Positions 7,925 through 16,772 of a DNA stretch of 32,036 nt are shown one piece after another. Position 1 is the first letter of the stretch; every line of letters starts with the position of its first letter. This DNA comes from JASHVB01 sp035486135. GTDB lineage: Bacteria > Pseudomonadota > Alphaproteobacteria > Acetobacterales > Acetobacteraceae. Below the pieces are notes generated by a model. The model was not told the DNA's origin and made no database searches. It saw only the letters and a program-made list of their open reading frames with translations. Made by a program: the position numbers and the translations under genes. The stretch lies in NCBI GenBank assembly GCA_035486135.1, contig DATHNI010000097.1:1-32036 (forward strand), read 5' to 3'.

Positions 7925-9292
7925 CTATTCCGCCGCCTTTGCCACGCCGGCCACCCGGGTGCGCGTGCGCAGCGTGACGAATTCCTCCGCAGCCGTCGGA
8001 TGGATGCCGATGGTGCGATCGAAATCCGCCTTGGTTGCGCCCATCACCACGGCGATCGCCAGGCCCTGCATGATCTCCGGCGAATCCTCGCCCAGCATGT
8101 GCACGCCCAGCACGCGCTGGGTCGCCTGGTCTACCACCAGCTTCATCATCGACCGGCGCGACCGACCGGACAGCGTATGCCGCATCGGTGTGAACATCGA
8201 CACATACACATCCACCGGCCCATGCGCCGCCGCTTGCTCTTCCGTCAGCCCGACCGTGGCGATCGGCGGCGTGGAGAACACCGCCGACGGCACATTGGCC
8301 AGCGAGATGCTGCGCGGACGCTTGCCGAACAGCGAGTCGGCGAGCGCGTGGCCCTCGGCGGTGGCGACCGGCGTCAGGTTGACGCGGTCGGTCACGTCGC
8401 CCATGGCGTAGATGTGGTGCTGGGTGGAGCGCAACTGCGAGTCCACGATCACCGCACCCTTCTCGTTGAGCAACACCCCCGCCTTGTCGAGGCCAAGATT
8501 CGCGGTCGCCGGAAGCCGGCCGGTGGCGAAGAACACCAGGTCGGCACGCAGCGTGCGGTTCTCGCCGAAGGTCAGCACGCGGTGGTCGCCGTCGGCTTCC
8601 AGCTTCACCGGCTTGCAGCCCGGATGCAGCGCCACGCCCTGGGTGCCGAGCGCCTCGGCCAGGCCCTCGCGCAGGTCCTGGTCGAAGCCGAGAAGTGGCA
8701 GCGGCTGGCGGTAGATCAGGTGCACCTCGGCGCCGAGTGCCTGGAAGATGCCGGCGAACTCCACCGCGATGTAGCCCGAGCCGACGATGGCGATGCGCTC
8801 CGGCATGCGCGGGAGGAAGAACGCGTCGTCGGAGATGATGCCAAGCCCGGCGCCGGGGATGGGGACACGCTCCGGGTGGCCGCCGGTGGCGATGACGATG
8901 CGTTCGGCGGTGACGCGCTTGCCGCCGACATCAAGCGTGTGCGGGTCGAGGAACACCGCGCGGGCATCGAAGATCGCCGCGCCGGCGTTGTCGAGCAATT
9001 TGCGGTAGATGGCGTTGAGGCGGCCGATCTCCTTGTCCTTGGCGGCGATCAGCTTGCGCCAGTCATGCGGGCCCTTCCTGATGGTCCAGCCGAAGCCGGC
9101 GGCGTCGTCCGCCCAGGCGCCGTATTCGCCGGCCTGCACCAGAAGCTTCTTCGGCACGCAGCCGACATTGACGCAGGTGCCGCCCCAGAAGCGTTCCTCG
9201 GCGATGCCGACGCGGGCACCGTGGCCCGCGGCGATGCGTGCGCAGCGGACTCCGGCCGAGCCACCGCCGATGACGAACAGGTCGAAATCCAT
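7925..9292 (-). CDS. gor: Glutathione-disulfide reductase
   Basis: This 455-residue cytoplasmic flavoprotein reduces glutathione disulfide with NADPH. It has the FAD-binding GGGSAG (9-14), the redox disulfide C40/C45 in GGTCVNVGCVPKK, the NADPH-binding GSGYIAVEFAGI, the second FAD motif YAMGDVTD, and the C-terminal His431/Glu436 pair in IGIHPTAAEEFVTL. GTCVNVGCVPKK is the glutathione reductase form rather than the lipoamide or mercuric form. The start at 9292 puts the FAD motif at the N-terminus and has GGAAGG upstream; 25 in-frame codons further upstream are not used. It is monocistronic as far as can be seen. Whether it prefers glutathione over a related thiol is not proven by sequence. Confidence 0.93.
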   Translation of the reverse strand: MDFDLFVIGGGSAGVRCARIAAGHGARVGIAEERFWGGTCVNVGCVPKKLLVQAGEYGAWADDAAGFGWTIRKGPHDWRKLIAAKDKEIGRLNAIYRKLLDNAGAAIFDARAVFLDPHTLDVGGKRVTAERIVIATGGHPERVPIPGAGLGIISDDAFFLPRMPERIAIVGSGYIAVEFAGIFQALGAEVHLIYRQPLPLLGFDQDLREGLAEALGTQGVALHPGCKPVKLEADGDHRVLTFGENRTLRADLVFFATGRLPATANLGLDKAGVLLNEKGAVIVDSQLRSTQHHIYAMGDVTDRVNLTPVATAEGHALADSLFGKRPRSISLANVPSAVFSTPPIATVGLTEEQAAAHGPVDVYVSMFTPMRHTLSGRSRRSMMKLVVDQATQRVLGVHMLGEDSPEIMQGLAIAVVMGATKADFDRTIGIHPTAAEEFVTLRTRTRVAGVAKAAE

Positions 9293-9529
9293 CTGGGTGT
9301 GCCTTCCATCGTGGACCGGGCCGGGAGATTCGCCCGCCGCCAGATATTGTGCAGGCCCAGGCGGCATAGCAACACCTCACCCGCACGCCACCCGCCTGGG
9401 GCGGGCGCTGGGGTGGTGCCGTCGCTACCCTGCTCTCGCCGTTTCCTGCCACGGTGCAGCGTCGAGCCGGCCGACTGGGCCGCGAGACGACCCAACCGGC
9501 GTCTCGGGAGAGGTGTCCGGGGTGCTTGG
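9293..9529. other. Intergenic region between gor and the tRNA-Ser promoter
   Basis: About 240 bp upstream of gor with no convincing gene on either strand. It contains short GC-rich inverted motifs, such as CCCGCC and GGCGGG around 9400, and must include the gor promoter, which I cannot place with confidence. Confidence 0.4.
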
Positions 9530-9558
9530 TTGCGGCGGGGTGGTGTGGCGCCTATAAC
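9530..9558 (+). promoter_or_regulatory. Sigma-70-type promoter of tRNA-Ser
   Basis: TTGCGG at 9530-9535 and TATAAC at 9553-9558 are separated by exactly 17 bases. This predicts a transcript start near 9565, about 40 bases before the tRNA. Assigned by pattern only. Confidence 0.6.
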
Positions 9559-9605
9559 GCGCCACGCTGCCGGCCGACCCATTCAGAACGGTCGACGCCA
9601 CGCGT

Positions 9606-9698
<93 letters not shown>

Positions 9699-9911
9699 AG
9701 CAAAACAGAACTGCGAACGTTGGGCTCGGCCGGCATTGCGCCGGAGGCGGTGGTGGGCGGGTCCGCGGCTGGGGCCCGAACTGGATGCAAAGATCGTCCG
9801 GCAGGATGCCCGCGCATGCGCGCGGTGGAGACATTCCAATCGGATCGCGCGAACCGGCGACAAGCAGAACGTCCCTATTCCAGCCGAGGGGACGCTTTGG
9901 ACCATTGCTCG

Positions 9912-10265
9912 TCACGTCGTCTGCCTGGTCCTTGGTGAGGCTGCCAGTCCAAGGAACACGAGCACGGCCTGACTGAGGCGCAGAATATCCTCATCATCCA
10001 GTTTGCCGACACGAGCGCCGACTTTGGCCTTGGGGACGGTAGTGATCCTATCCACCATCAGTCGGCAGGCGGAGCGCAAGCCGTTGCGCTCGTTCGGTTC
10101 CACCGGCAGACGGAACAACGGTGCTTCAGTCTCATCTGTGGTGAAGGCGCAGATGGTAATGGAATCCGTCGCGTCGAAACTATCGTCCTGGACGATCACG
10201 ACCGGGCGTGGCTTGCCGGCGTAGTCTTTGCCGCCAGCGACGGTCCAGATGTCGCCACGCCTCAT
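9912..10265 (-). CDS. MazF/PemK-family toxin (mRNA endoribonuclease)
   Basis: This 117-residue protein has the fold markers of the MazF/PemK family: RGDIWTVAGG at the N-terminus, KPRPVVIVQDD (about 18-28), TTDETEAPLFRLPV and SACRLMVDRITTV (about 66-78). Known members cut single-stranded mRNA at short specific sequences and are held inactive by a partner antitoxin. The start ATG overlaps the antitoxin stop (ATGA at 10262-10265), the standard coupling for this kind of module. Length is normal and all core motifs are intact. The cleavage sequence cannot be predicted. Confidence 0.9.
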   Translation of the reverse strand: MRRGDIWTVAGGKDYAGKPRPVVIVQDDSFDATDSITICAFTTDETEAPLFRLPVEPNERNGLRSACRLMVDRITTVPKAKVGARVGKLDDEDILRLSQAVLVFLGLAASPRTRQTT

Positions 10266-10486
10266 TCATCGCCCCAGTCCGACACCGCGTCGATGAACGC
10301 TTGATCCTCGCGAGCATGGGCGCTCGCTGCGACCGCCAGAGACTGCCGGTGCGCCTCCGACCGGAAGGACGGCGCGCGTACGTCCGGAACCCAAATCTGG
10401 ATCGGGCGCAAACCCTGCGCGCGCAACCGTTCTCGATGGGCCTGCACTTTCGTGCGGGAAGGCCTGGGATTCGAAACCGGGGCCAT
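10262..10486 (-). CDS. Antitoxin, MazE-like DUF3018 family
   Basis: This 74-residue protein contains RTKVQAHRERLRAQGLRPIQIWVPDVRAP, the core of the DUF3018 antitoxins. These bind DNA through the basic N-terminal half and neutralise the toxin through the C-terminal tail, here Asp/Glu-rich and ending in AVSDWGDE. It is the first gene of the operon with mazF. No Shine-Dalgarno sequence is visible before the ATG at 10486, so it may be leaderless or weakly initiated. A perfect palindrome 17 bp upstream is the likely autoregulatory operator. Confidence 0.85.
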   Translation of the reverse strand: MAPVSNPRPSRTKVQAHRERLRAQGLRPIQIWVPDVRAPSFRSEAHRQSLAVAASAHAREDQAFIDAVSDWGDE

Positions 10487-10502
10487 GATAAATCTACGAA
10501 CT

Positions 10503-10516
10503 GGTTACATGTAACC
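10503..10516. promoter_or_regulatory. Palindromic operator candidate of the mazEF-type operon
   Basis: GGTTACATGTAACC is a perfect 14-bp palindrome placed 17 bp upstream of the antitoxin start. Toxin-antitoxin operons of this class usually repress themselves by binding such a site over the promoter. The AT content stands out from the surrounding GC-rich DNA. Binding is inferred from position and symmetry. Confidence 0.6.
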
Positions 10517-10557
10517 TATCACGAGCTGTCAGGCTTCGCCAGTTCCCTTGCCGTGCC

Positions 10558-10592
10558 GAAGCAAGGCCAGTGCTCTGCCCTGGCCTTGCTTC
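10558..10592. repeat. Palindromic repeat GAAGCAAGGCCAG, copy 1
   Basis: Perfect 13-bp arms (10558-10570 and 10580-10592) with a nine-base loop. It sits 17 bases from the stop of the TPR gene and may terminate it. The same arm sequence forms the centre of the large inverted repeat at 16746-16880. Confidence 0.8.
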
Positions 10593-10608
10593 GTCGCCGC
10601 GCCGCCGG

Positions 10609-11913
10609 TCAATGCAGCGCCGCGACACCCTCGACCGCAATGCCCGAAGCACCAGGCCGACGCGCGCCCAGCAACCGACGAGCCTCCTCCAGCCGGCCGG
10701 CCTCGAGACAGGCCCTCAACAGCGTGAATTCGATCAGGTCGTGCTGCGCGCGGCTGCCGCCGATGCGCTCGGTCTCCGCGGCGAGCGGGGTGAGCGCCTC
10801 GATCGCCGCGGAAAAATCCCCACGCTCGAATGCCGTGAAGCCACGCGAGAGCGCCGGCAGGTAAGCGCCGGACGGATAACGCCCCTGCGTCGCCAGATCC
10901 TCCATCTGGCGGGCACGGACGTCGAGCCCGGCAGCATCGCCCACGACCGCCTGTGCCAGGATGACATGCAGGTCGGCAAGCCCGGCGCCCGGCCGCGGCA
11001 GCGCGCTGTTGGCATACTCATACAGCGCGCGCCAGGCGGCCGTATCGCGCGGATAGCCGGCAAGTTCGGAACGCCACAAAAACGCGGCCCCATCCGACAT
11101 TCTCTGTTGCGGACCGCCGCTATGCCGATCGAGCACCATCGCGTCCCGATACAGCCGCAACGCCTCGGCCCAGTTGCCGGCCTGGAGTTCGCAAAGTGAG
11201 AGATGCCAGCTCAGGTGGCCATGGAAAAATCCATCGCGCGGATAAGTCGCGAGCCAGGACGACAACCATGCGCGGGCCGTATCCCGCTCGCCACTTTCGT
11301 AACAGACATGCGCGAAGCCATGCGCGCCATGCGCATTGTTCGGGTTCGCCGCGACGGACTGCTCGATCTTCGGCCGGGCGGCCGCGATTTGCCCATCCTC
11401 GGACAGTGCCATGGCATGATGGGCCAGGAACCACCAATCGTCGCCGTAATGTGGGGCGAGACTGTCCATCATCACCGCGATCTGGTGCTTCTGCCCGATG
11501 CGGCCGGAGGCGCCGATCAGGCCGTTCGGGTTGGCGGCCGTGGCGAGCACCAGCGCGTCGCGCGGCCATGCGGCCAGGTGCGCCTGCAAGGCGGCGATCG
11601 CGTCGTCGGTCCGGCCCGCGAACACCAGGTCGAAATACGCGATGTGGCTGGCCTCGCGCGCCGACAGACCGGCGCCGGCGTCCTTGGCCGCCGCCAGGGC
11701 CGCCCGCGCCGCAGCCACGTTGCCTTCCCGCATCAGCACCTGCGCCTTGCCGGCGTGAGCGAGGGCAAACGCGGGATCGGCGGCGATGGCACCATCGAAG
11801 GCATTGACCGCCCCCGGATAGAAAGTCAGCGCCAGATTACAGCCTTGAACATAGGCGTCCCGTGCCACGGCGGAGGCGGTGGACAAGGACAGCTCGTACC
11901 GGTCGGCTAACAT
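10609..11913 (-). CDS. Tetratricopeptide protein of the TTC38 type
   Basis: This 434-residue protein is almost wholly helical repeats. Recognisable pieces are LSTASAVARDAYVQGCNLAL at the start, ALAHAGKAQVLMREGNVAAA, HYGDDWWFLAHHAMALSEDG (about residues 165-184), NNAHGAHGFAHVCYESGERD and FHGHLSWHLSLCELQAGNW. This order matches the TTC38 family of TPR proteins found in bacteria and animals, whose biochemical role is unknown. There is no signal peptide. The start at 11913 has AGGAG seven bases upstream; an ATG six bases earlier would sit on the SD itself. The gene ends close to a palindromic repeat. Confidence 0.8.
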   Translation of the reverse strand: MLADRYELSLSTASAVARDAYVQGCNLALTFYPGAVNAFDGAIAADPAFALAHAGKAQVLMREGNVAAARAALAAAKDAGAGLSAREASHIAYFDLVFAGRTDDAIAALQAHLAAWPRDALVLATAANPNGLIGASGRIGQKHQIAVMMDSLAPHYGDDWWFLAHHAMALSEDGQIAAARPKIEQSVAANPNNAHGAHGFAHVCYESGERDTARAWLSSWLATYPRDGFFHGHLSWHLSLCELQAGNWAEALRLYRDAMVLDRHSGGPQQRMSDGAAFLWRSELAGYPRDTAAWRALYEYANSALPRPGAGLADLHVILAQAVVGDAAGLDVRARQMEDLATQGRYPSGAYLPALSRGFTAFERGDFSAAIEALTPLAAETERIGGSRAQHDLIEFTLLRACLEAGRLEEARRLLGARRPGASGIAVEGVAALH

Positions 11914-12142
11914 GGGCATTCTCCTGGCCGATCGTGTGCACAATCCATCTTGCTCGCCGGGCCAAGAAACGTGTGTCGGGAGCGCGCTCGGGCCAGCGGT
12001 GAGGCGGCCATCATTCCGCCGCCTTGGGGGAAGCCGCAAGGGAGACGATGCAGCGCCCCGAATCTCGGGCCGGCGTCAGCCGTGGCCTGATGGCGTAGTC
12101 TCACTCACGCTTCGGGCGTTTCCACCGCCTTCCCCTCGCGCG

Positions 12143-14029
12143 TCAGCCCGGGCGCAGATCGATCAGCGTCACCGCGTGCGATCCCGGTCGATCCGAACGC
12201 CATAGCGCTGGATCGACCGTCACGCCGCGCTGCAACGCCCACTCGGTAAGGCGACGCCGGCGAAGCTCGGCCGCGCGATCCCGGCGGACGCCGCGCGCGC
12301 CGTCCGACAGCAGGATGAACCGCAGCGCGCCCGCCTGCACCAGGCTGTCGAGTTGTTCGGTCGTCACGATCGGATCGGACCCGAGGAAACCGCCGATCGC
12401 CATGGCCGGCATACCGGTGCGCACGATGATCGGCGCGACCAGGCGGGCGTTCGGCGCCGCCACCAGGAAGCGCTCGCCGCTACTGTGGTCCAGCAGGTAG
12501 TCGATCAGCTTCGGGTCGTCGGTCGGCGCCTCGCGTAAGGCCAGCCGCCGCCGGCGCAGCGGGTCGCCATCCTGCACGAGCCGTTCGACCCCGGCCGCCG
12601 GCATCATGGCGTTGCCGCGGGCCAGGATGCTGGCCGAGGCAGCGACGCAGGGGCCGACCGACAGCGCCGCAACCGCCAGCGCGAGGGCGCCGCCCGCCAG
12701 CAGCGGGCGGCTGCGCTGCGCCGCGAGCCATGCGCCGCACGCCAGCACCCCGCCCGCCAGCACCGTCGCCGCGACCGAAAGGCGCAGTGCACCGCCGCGG
12801 CCGGGGTCGAGCAAATAGAGCTGCCACATGACGGCAAGCGCCAGGATGCCCGGAACCAGCAATCTGCCCCGGGTTCGGTCCTGCCAGAGTGATGCAACGC
12901 CGATCCCGGCCAGGGCGGCCAACGGAGGCGCCATGGTAACGAGGTAATACGCATGAAAAATGCCGCCGGCGACGCTGTAGGTGACGCCGTACAGCAACGC
13001 CCACGCCCCACACAGCATCGCCATCGCGCGCTGTTTGCACTCCGGCAATGTGCTGCCAATCCGCCGGCATCCGCAGTACAACCCGAACAACGCCAGCGGC
13101 AGCAGCCACAGCACTTGCTCCGCAAGGTAGCGGTCGGCCAGGCGCAACGGCCCAGTGGGAATCGCGTCGTACGCCGGGTTCGGCCGTGGCGGAACGACTA
13201 CGGCCGTCGCCGGCCTTGCCGCGCGGGGCGGGCGAACGAAACGCTGGATGCCGTTATGGCCGATCGCCAACTCCAGCATGGAATTGCCTTGCGTGCTGTC
13301 GACATAGGGCCGCTCGGCCGGCGGCGTCAGGTCGTAGGTGCCGACCCAGGCCAGTGAAACGCCAGCCAGCACCACGCCGGCGAGTGCCAGATGTGCCAGC
13401 CGCCGCCACCATGGCACACCGGCCATCACGCCGTACAGGACGGCGAACCCCGGTGCGACCACCAGGGCCGCCAGCATCTTGACGTTGAAGCCGAGGCCCA
13501 GCAGTGCGAACGCCGCGAGCAACCAGCACAGCCGGGCAGTCTCGATGGCGCGCAACTCCGCCCAGGCGGCGAGCAAAAGCACGAGCACCAGACAGGAATC
13601 GGTGTTGTTCGAACGATCCACCGCAACGCTGACCGGGGTGATGGCAAGAAACAGCGCCGCCAGCAGGCCCGCCAGGTCTCCGGCGCGCACGCGCACCATC
13701 TGCCAAACCACCAGCACCGCGGCCACGCCTTCCAGCACTTGCGGCAAGGCCAGGCTGACCCCGCTGAAGCCGAAGATCGCGGCACTCAACACCTGCAGCC
13801 AGAACGCCACCGGCGGCTTATCGAGCGAGACGAAACCGAACGGGTCGAAGGCGTTGAAAAAGAATGCGCGCGGCCCCTGCAGCATGCTGCGCACGCCGGC
13901 CGCGTAGTATTCGGTGCCGAAGCCATTCGCGTCGAGTCGCCAAAGCCGCAGCGCCAAGGCCACGATCAGGATCAGCCCAAGCGCGCCCCACACGCTTCGG
14001 CCGGGCCGGGCAGAGTCGATGCTGGGCAC
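12143..14029 (-). CDS. Membrane glycosyltransferase, GT39/PMT family (YkcB-like)
   Basis: This 628-residue multi-pass membrane protein has about ten or more hydrophobic segments. The N-terminal region has the acidic first-loop motif around NGFGTEYYAAGVRSML (Glu40), where the PMT/ArnT superfamily places its catalytic acid, then FVSLDKPPVAFWLQ (Asp70) and VAVDRSNNTDSCLVL (about 135-149). The last two are typical of bacterial YkcA/YkcB-like mannosyltransferases. The soluble C-terminal part (about 490-625) contains YLLDHSSGERFLVAAPN and GFLGSDPIVT, seen at the C-terminus of that subgroup. It should move a sugar from a polyprenyl-phosphate donor to an acceptor on the outer face of the inner membrane; the sugar and acceptor are unknown. 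It is divergent from the S10 peptidase gene, 118 bp apart. Confidence 0.85.
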   Translation of the reverse strand: MPSIDSARPGRSVWGALGLILIVALALRLWRLDANGFGTEYYAAGVRSMLQGPRAFFFNAFDPFGFVSLDKPPVAFWLQVLSAAIFGFSGVSLALPQVLEGVAAVLVVWQMVRVRAGDLAGLLAALFLAITPVSVAVDRSNNTDSCLVLVLLLAAWAELRAIETARLCWLLAAFALLGLGFNVKMLAALVVAPGFAVLYGVMAGVPWWRRLAHLALAGVVLAGVSLAWVGTYDLTPPAERPYVDSTQGNSMLELAIGHNGIQRFVRPPRAARPATAVVVPPRPNPAYDAIPTGPLRLADRYLAEQVLWLLPLALFGLYCGCRRIGSTLPECKQRAMAMLCGAWALLYGVTYSVAGGIFHAYYLVTMAPPLAALAGIGVASLWQDRTRGRLLVPGILALAVMWQLYLLDPGRGGALRLSVAATVLAGGVLACGAWLAAQRSRPLLAGGALALAVAALSVGPCVAASASILARGNAMMPAAGVERLVQDGDPLRRRRLALREAPTDDPKLIDYLLDHSSGERFLVAAPNARLVAPIIVRTGMPAMAIGGFLGSDPIVTTEQLDSLVQAGALRFILLSDGARGVRRDRAAELRRRRLTEWALQRGVTVDPALWRSDRPGSHAVTLIDLRPG

Positions 14030-14147
14030 GTCCGATTTGCATCCCGTAGCGAACTGACTGGCCCCAATACACCCGGCATGTTACCTTGGTATTGCCGCGG
14101 GTGAGCGTCTGTAACCACCGGCCAGCAAGAGCTCGAGGTTGCAAGCG

Positions 14148-15788
14148 ATGGTTTGGCCGGTTGGTGTCATACGCGCCGTTGGCCTCGTCTGCTGGTTAGG
14201 CGCGTCGGTCATCCTTGGCGCCCAAGCGCAGACCTCGGCGCCATTGCCGGCGGACGCCACGCCAACCACCACACCATCCGCCGCGCAATCGCAGTCCCCG
14301 CCGCCGCCCGTCGATTCCAACCGGCCGCCCGCCGATCCCAACCGGCCGCCCGCCGATCCCAACCGGCTGCCCGCTGCCGATTCCAACCGGCTGCCCGCCG
14401 ATGTCACCACGCGTCACACGCTGGAGCTGCCGGGCCGCACGCTGCATTTCACCGCCACCGCCGGTAGCATCCGGCTGCGCGACGACAAGAACGCGCCGCA
14501 AGCCGACGTGGCCTTCGTCGCCTATTTGCTCGACGGCGCCGACAAGACGAACCGCCCGGTCACCTTCGCCTTCAACGGTGGCCCGGGCATGGCCTCCGGC
14601 TGGCTCCAGGTCGGCGCGGCCGGTCCATGGCGCGTGGCGCTCGGCAGAGCACCCGGCGTGGCGCCTGGCGGTGCGTCCGGCGTGGCGTCCGGCTCGCCCG
14701 TGCCGGTCCCGAACGCCGAGACCTGGCTGGATTTCACCGACCTGGTGTTCATCGACCCGCCCGGCACCGGGTATTCGCGCATCCTTGCCAGCGGGGACGC
14801 GGCGGAAAGGCGCTTCTGGTCGGTGCGCGGCGACGTCGACACGTTCTCGGAAGTCATCCGCCGCTGGCTTGACCGCAACGACCGCATCCTCTCCCCCAAA
14901 TACCTGGCCGGCGAAAGCTATGGCGGTTTCCGAGCGCCCCGCCTCGCCCGTGAACTGCAGTCGTCGCTGGGCGTGGGAGTCACCGGCATGGTGTTGGTGT
15001 CGCCCATTCTGGATACGCATTCCGAAAGCGGTTTCAACGATCCGTTCGGTTGGGTGGACCGCCTGCCTTCGGAAGTCGCTGCCGCGCGCGCGCTGAAAGG
15101 CCCGGTGACGCGGGCCGGCGTGGCCGACGCCGAGGCATATGCCGCGACCGACTACCTGGTCGATCTGCTGCGCGGCGACCGCGACAAGGCGGCGATCGAC
15201 CGGATGTCGGCGCGGGTCGCCGAGCTGACCGGTCTCGACCCGGCGCTGGTGCGCCGGTTCCACGGCCGGCTCGACACCGACGTGTTCCTGCACGAACTGG
15301 ACCGCGCACAAGGGCGCGTCGGCAGTCAATACGATGCCACCATCAGCAATGCCGATCCGTTCCCGCATCGGCCGCAGAGCACCTATCCCGACCCGGTGCT
15401 GGAAGGGTTCAAGGTGCCGGTCACCAGCGCCATGGTCGCGATCTACACCGAAAAGCTGAACTGGCACCCGGAGGGCATTTACCGCCTGTCAAACGACACG
15501 GTATTCGCACGATGGGACTGGGGTACGGGCATGGGGCGGCCGGAATCGCTCAGCGCATTGCAAGCCGCCCTGTCGCTCGATCCGAACCTGCGCGTGCTGA
15601 TCGCGCACGGATTGTTCGACCTGCGGACACCGTATTTCACCAGCGAACTGATCGTGCGCGCGTTGCCGGACGTTGGCGCGCCGGACCGCGTGCGGCTGGC
15701 GGTCTATCCTGGCGGACATATGTTCTATTCCGATGACGCGTCGCGTGCGTCGCTGCGCCAGGACGTGAGGACGCTGTTCGGCGATTAG
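14148..15788 (+). CDS. Exported S10-family serine carboxypeptidase
   Basis: This 546-residue protein starts with a hydrophobic signal (VIRAVGLVCWLGASVILGAQAQ), then a low-complexity Pro/Asp/Asn segment (about 40-85) and the catalytic domain. Family S10 landmarks are FNGGPGMASGW (oxyanion loop), FIDPPGTGYSR, the nucleophile Ser257 in GESYGGFRAPRLA, Asp491 in HGLFDLRTPYF and His524 in YPGGHMFY. It should release C-terminal residues from peptides in the periplasm or outside. The ATG at 14148 is preferred over a TTG nine bases earlier because GAGG lies 9 bases before it. A second low-complexity stretch (APGVAPGGASGVASG, about 168-182) sits in a surface loop. Start of transcription lies in the 118-bp divergent region. 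Confidence 0.9.
   Translation: MVWPVGVIRAVGLVCWLGASVILGAQAQTSAPLPADATPTTTPSAAQSQSPPPPVDSNRPPADPNRPPADPNRLPAADSNRLPADVTTRHTLELPGRTLHFTATAGSIRLRDDKNAPQADVAFVAYLLDGADKTNRPVTFAFNGGPGMASGWLQVGAAGPWRVALGRAPGVAPGGASGVASGSPVPVPNAETWLDFTDLVFIDPPGTGYSRILASGDAAERRFWSVRGDVDTFSEVIRRWLDRNDRILSPKYLAGESYGGFRAPRLARELQSSLGVGVTGMVLVSPILDTHSESGFNDPFGWVDRLPSEVAAARALKGPVTRAGVADAEAYAATDYLVDLLRGDRDKAAIDRMSARVAELTGLDPALVRRFHGRLDTDVFLHELDRAQGRVGSQYDATISNADPFPHRPQSTYPDPVLEGFKVPVTSAMVAIYTEKLNWHPEGIYRLSNDTVFARWDWGTGMGRPESLSALQAALSLDPNLRVLIAHGLFDLRTPYFTSELIVRALPDVGAPDRVRLAVYPGGHMFYSDDASRASLRQDVRTLFGD
14313..14399 (+). repeat. In-frame 21-bp tandem repeat inside the S10 peptidase gene
   Basis: Four units of a 21-bp sequence (the third carries three extra bases) encode D(P/S)NR(P/L)PA(A). 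Units begin at 14313, 14334, 14355 and 14379. All are in frame, so copy-number change would only alter linker length between signal peptide and enzyme domain. Confidence 0.85.
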
Positions 15789-15833
15789 TGCCAGCGGCGC
15801 GATCGCCCGTGACGAAACGCCCCCGCCCGTGCG

Positions 15834-16772
15834 ATGACGCGGCGCATGCCGGATGTGGGTGACGCGGGACAGGCTGGCTCGATCGATGCGGAGCTGATCG
15901 CGGTGATCGTCGCGGTCACCGACGGTGAACCGCGCGTGCTGACGATCGACGACGGCAACGGTTTGCCGTCGGGGCCGTTCGAGACGAGCCACCGCTCGCT
16001 GCAGGCGGCGTTGCGGTCGTGGGTCGAGCAACAGACCCACCATCCGGTCGGATATGTCGAGCAACTCTACACGTTTGCCGATCGCGATCGGGCAGCGCCG
16101 GGGCGGCACATGGTGTCGGTGTCGTATCTCGGGCTGACGCGCGAGGCGCCAAGGGAGCAGCGTAGCGCCGGTGGCCGGGGCGTGGGTTGGCAGGACTGGT
16201 ATCGCTATTTCCCGTGGGAGGACCGCCGCGAACCGAACGATGTGCTGGCGTCGCAAGTGACCGGACCGTTGCTGGCGTGGGCCGACGCGGCGCCGGATGC
16301 CATGCTGCGCTGGCAGCGGCGCAACCGGGTGACGATCAATTTCGGGCTCGAGGGGGCGGTCTGGAACGAGGACCTGGTGCTGCAGCGTTACGAGACGCTG
16401 TGGGAGGCCGGGCTGGTGCCGGAGGCGGGCGGCACTACGGTGCCGGGGCACGCGATGGCGCACGATCATCGCCGGATCCTGGCGACCGGCATCGCTCGGC
16501 TGCGCGGCAAGATCAAATACCGCCCGCTGGTGTTCGAACTGATGCCGCCGGCCTTCACGCTGGGGCAATTGCAACGGACGGTGGAAGCGTTGGCCGGGCG
16601 ACGCCTGCACAAGCAGAACTTCCGCCGGCTGATCGAGCAACAGGACCTGGTCGAGGAGACCGGGCGAATGGCAACCGAGACGGGCGGACGGCCGGCGAAG
16701 CTGTTCCGGTTCCGGCGCGCTCTGCTGGTTGAGCGCGCGGTGGCGGGCACCAAGCTGCCGCTGGCGCGGTAG
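15834..16772 (+). CDS. nadQ: NadQ-like NAD biosynthesis regulator
   Basis: This 312-residue protein has an N-terminal Nudix-like fold without a catalytic Nudix box (IDAELIAVIVAVTDGEPRVLTIDD, then VEQLYTFADRDR and VSVSYLGLTR, typical of NrtR/NadQ regulators) and a C-terminal winged-helix region (FELMPPAFTLGQLQRTVEAL to GRPAKLFRFRRALL, about 230-298). Family members in Alphaproteobacteria repress NAD biosynthesis genes in response to NAD-pathway metabolites. No nad operon is beside it, so it would act elsewhere; nadK is 13 kb away. An alternative ATG is at 15846; neither start has a good SD. Its last eight residues, GTKLPLAR, lie in a large inverted repeat and are shared with the convergent amidohydrolase. 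Confidence 0.8.
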   Translation: MTRRMPDVGDAGQAGSIDAELIAVIVAVTDGEPRVLTIDDGNGLPSGPFETSHRSLQAALRSWVEQQTHHPVGYVEQLYTFADRDRAAPGRHMVSVSYLGLTREAPREQRSAGGRGVGWQDWYRYFPWEDRREPNDVLASQVTGPLLAWADAAPDAMLRWQRRNRVTINFGLEGAVWNEDLVLQRYETLWEAGLVPEAGGTTVPGHAMAHDHRRILATGIARLRGKIKYRPLVFELMPPAFTLGQLQRTVEALAGRRLHKQNFRRLIEQQDLVEETGRMATETGGRPAKLFRFRRALLVERAVAGTKLPLAR

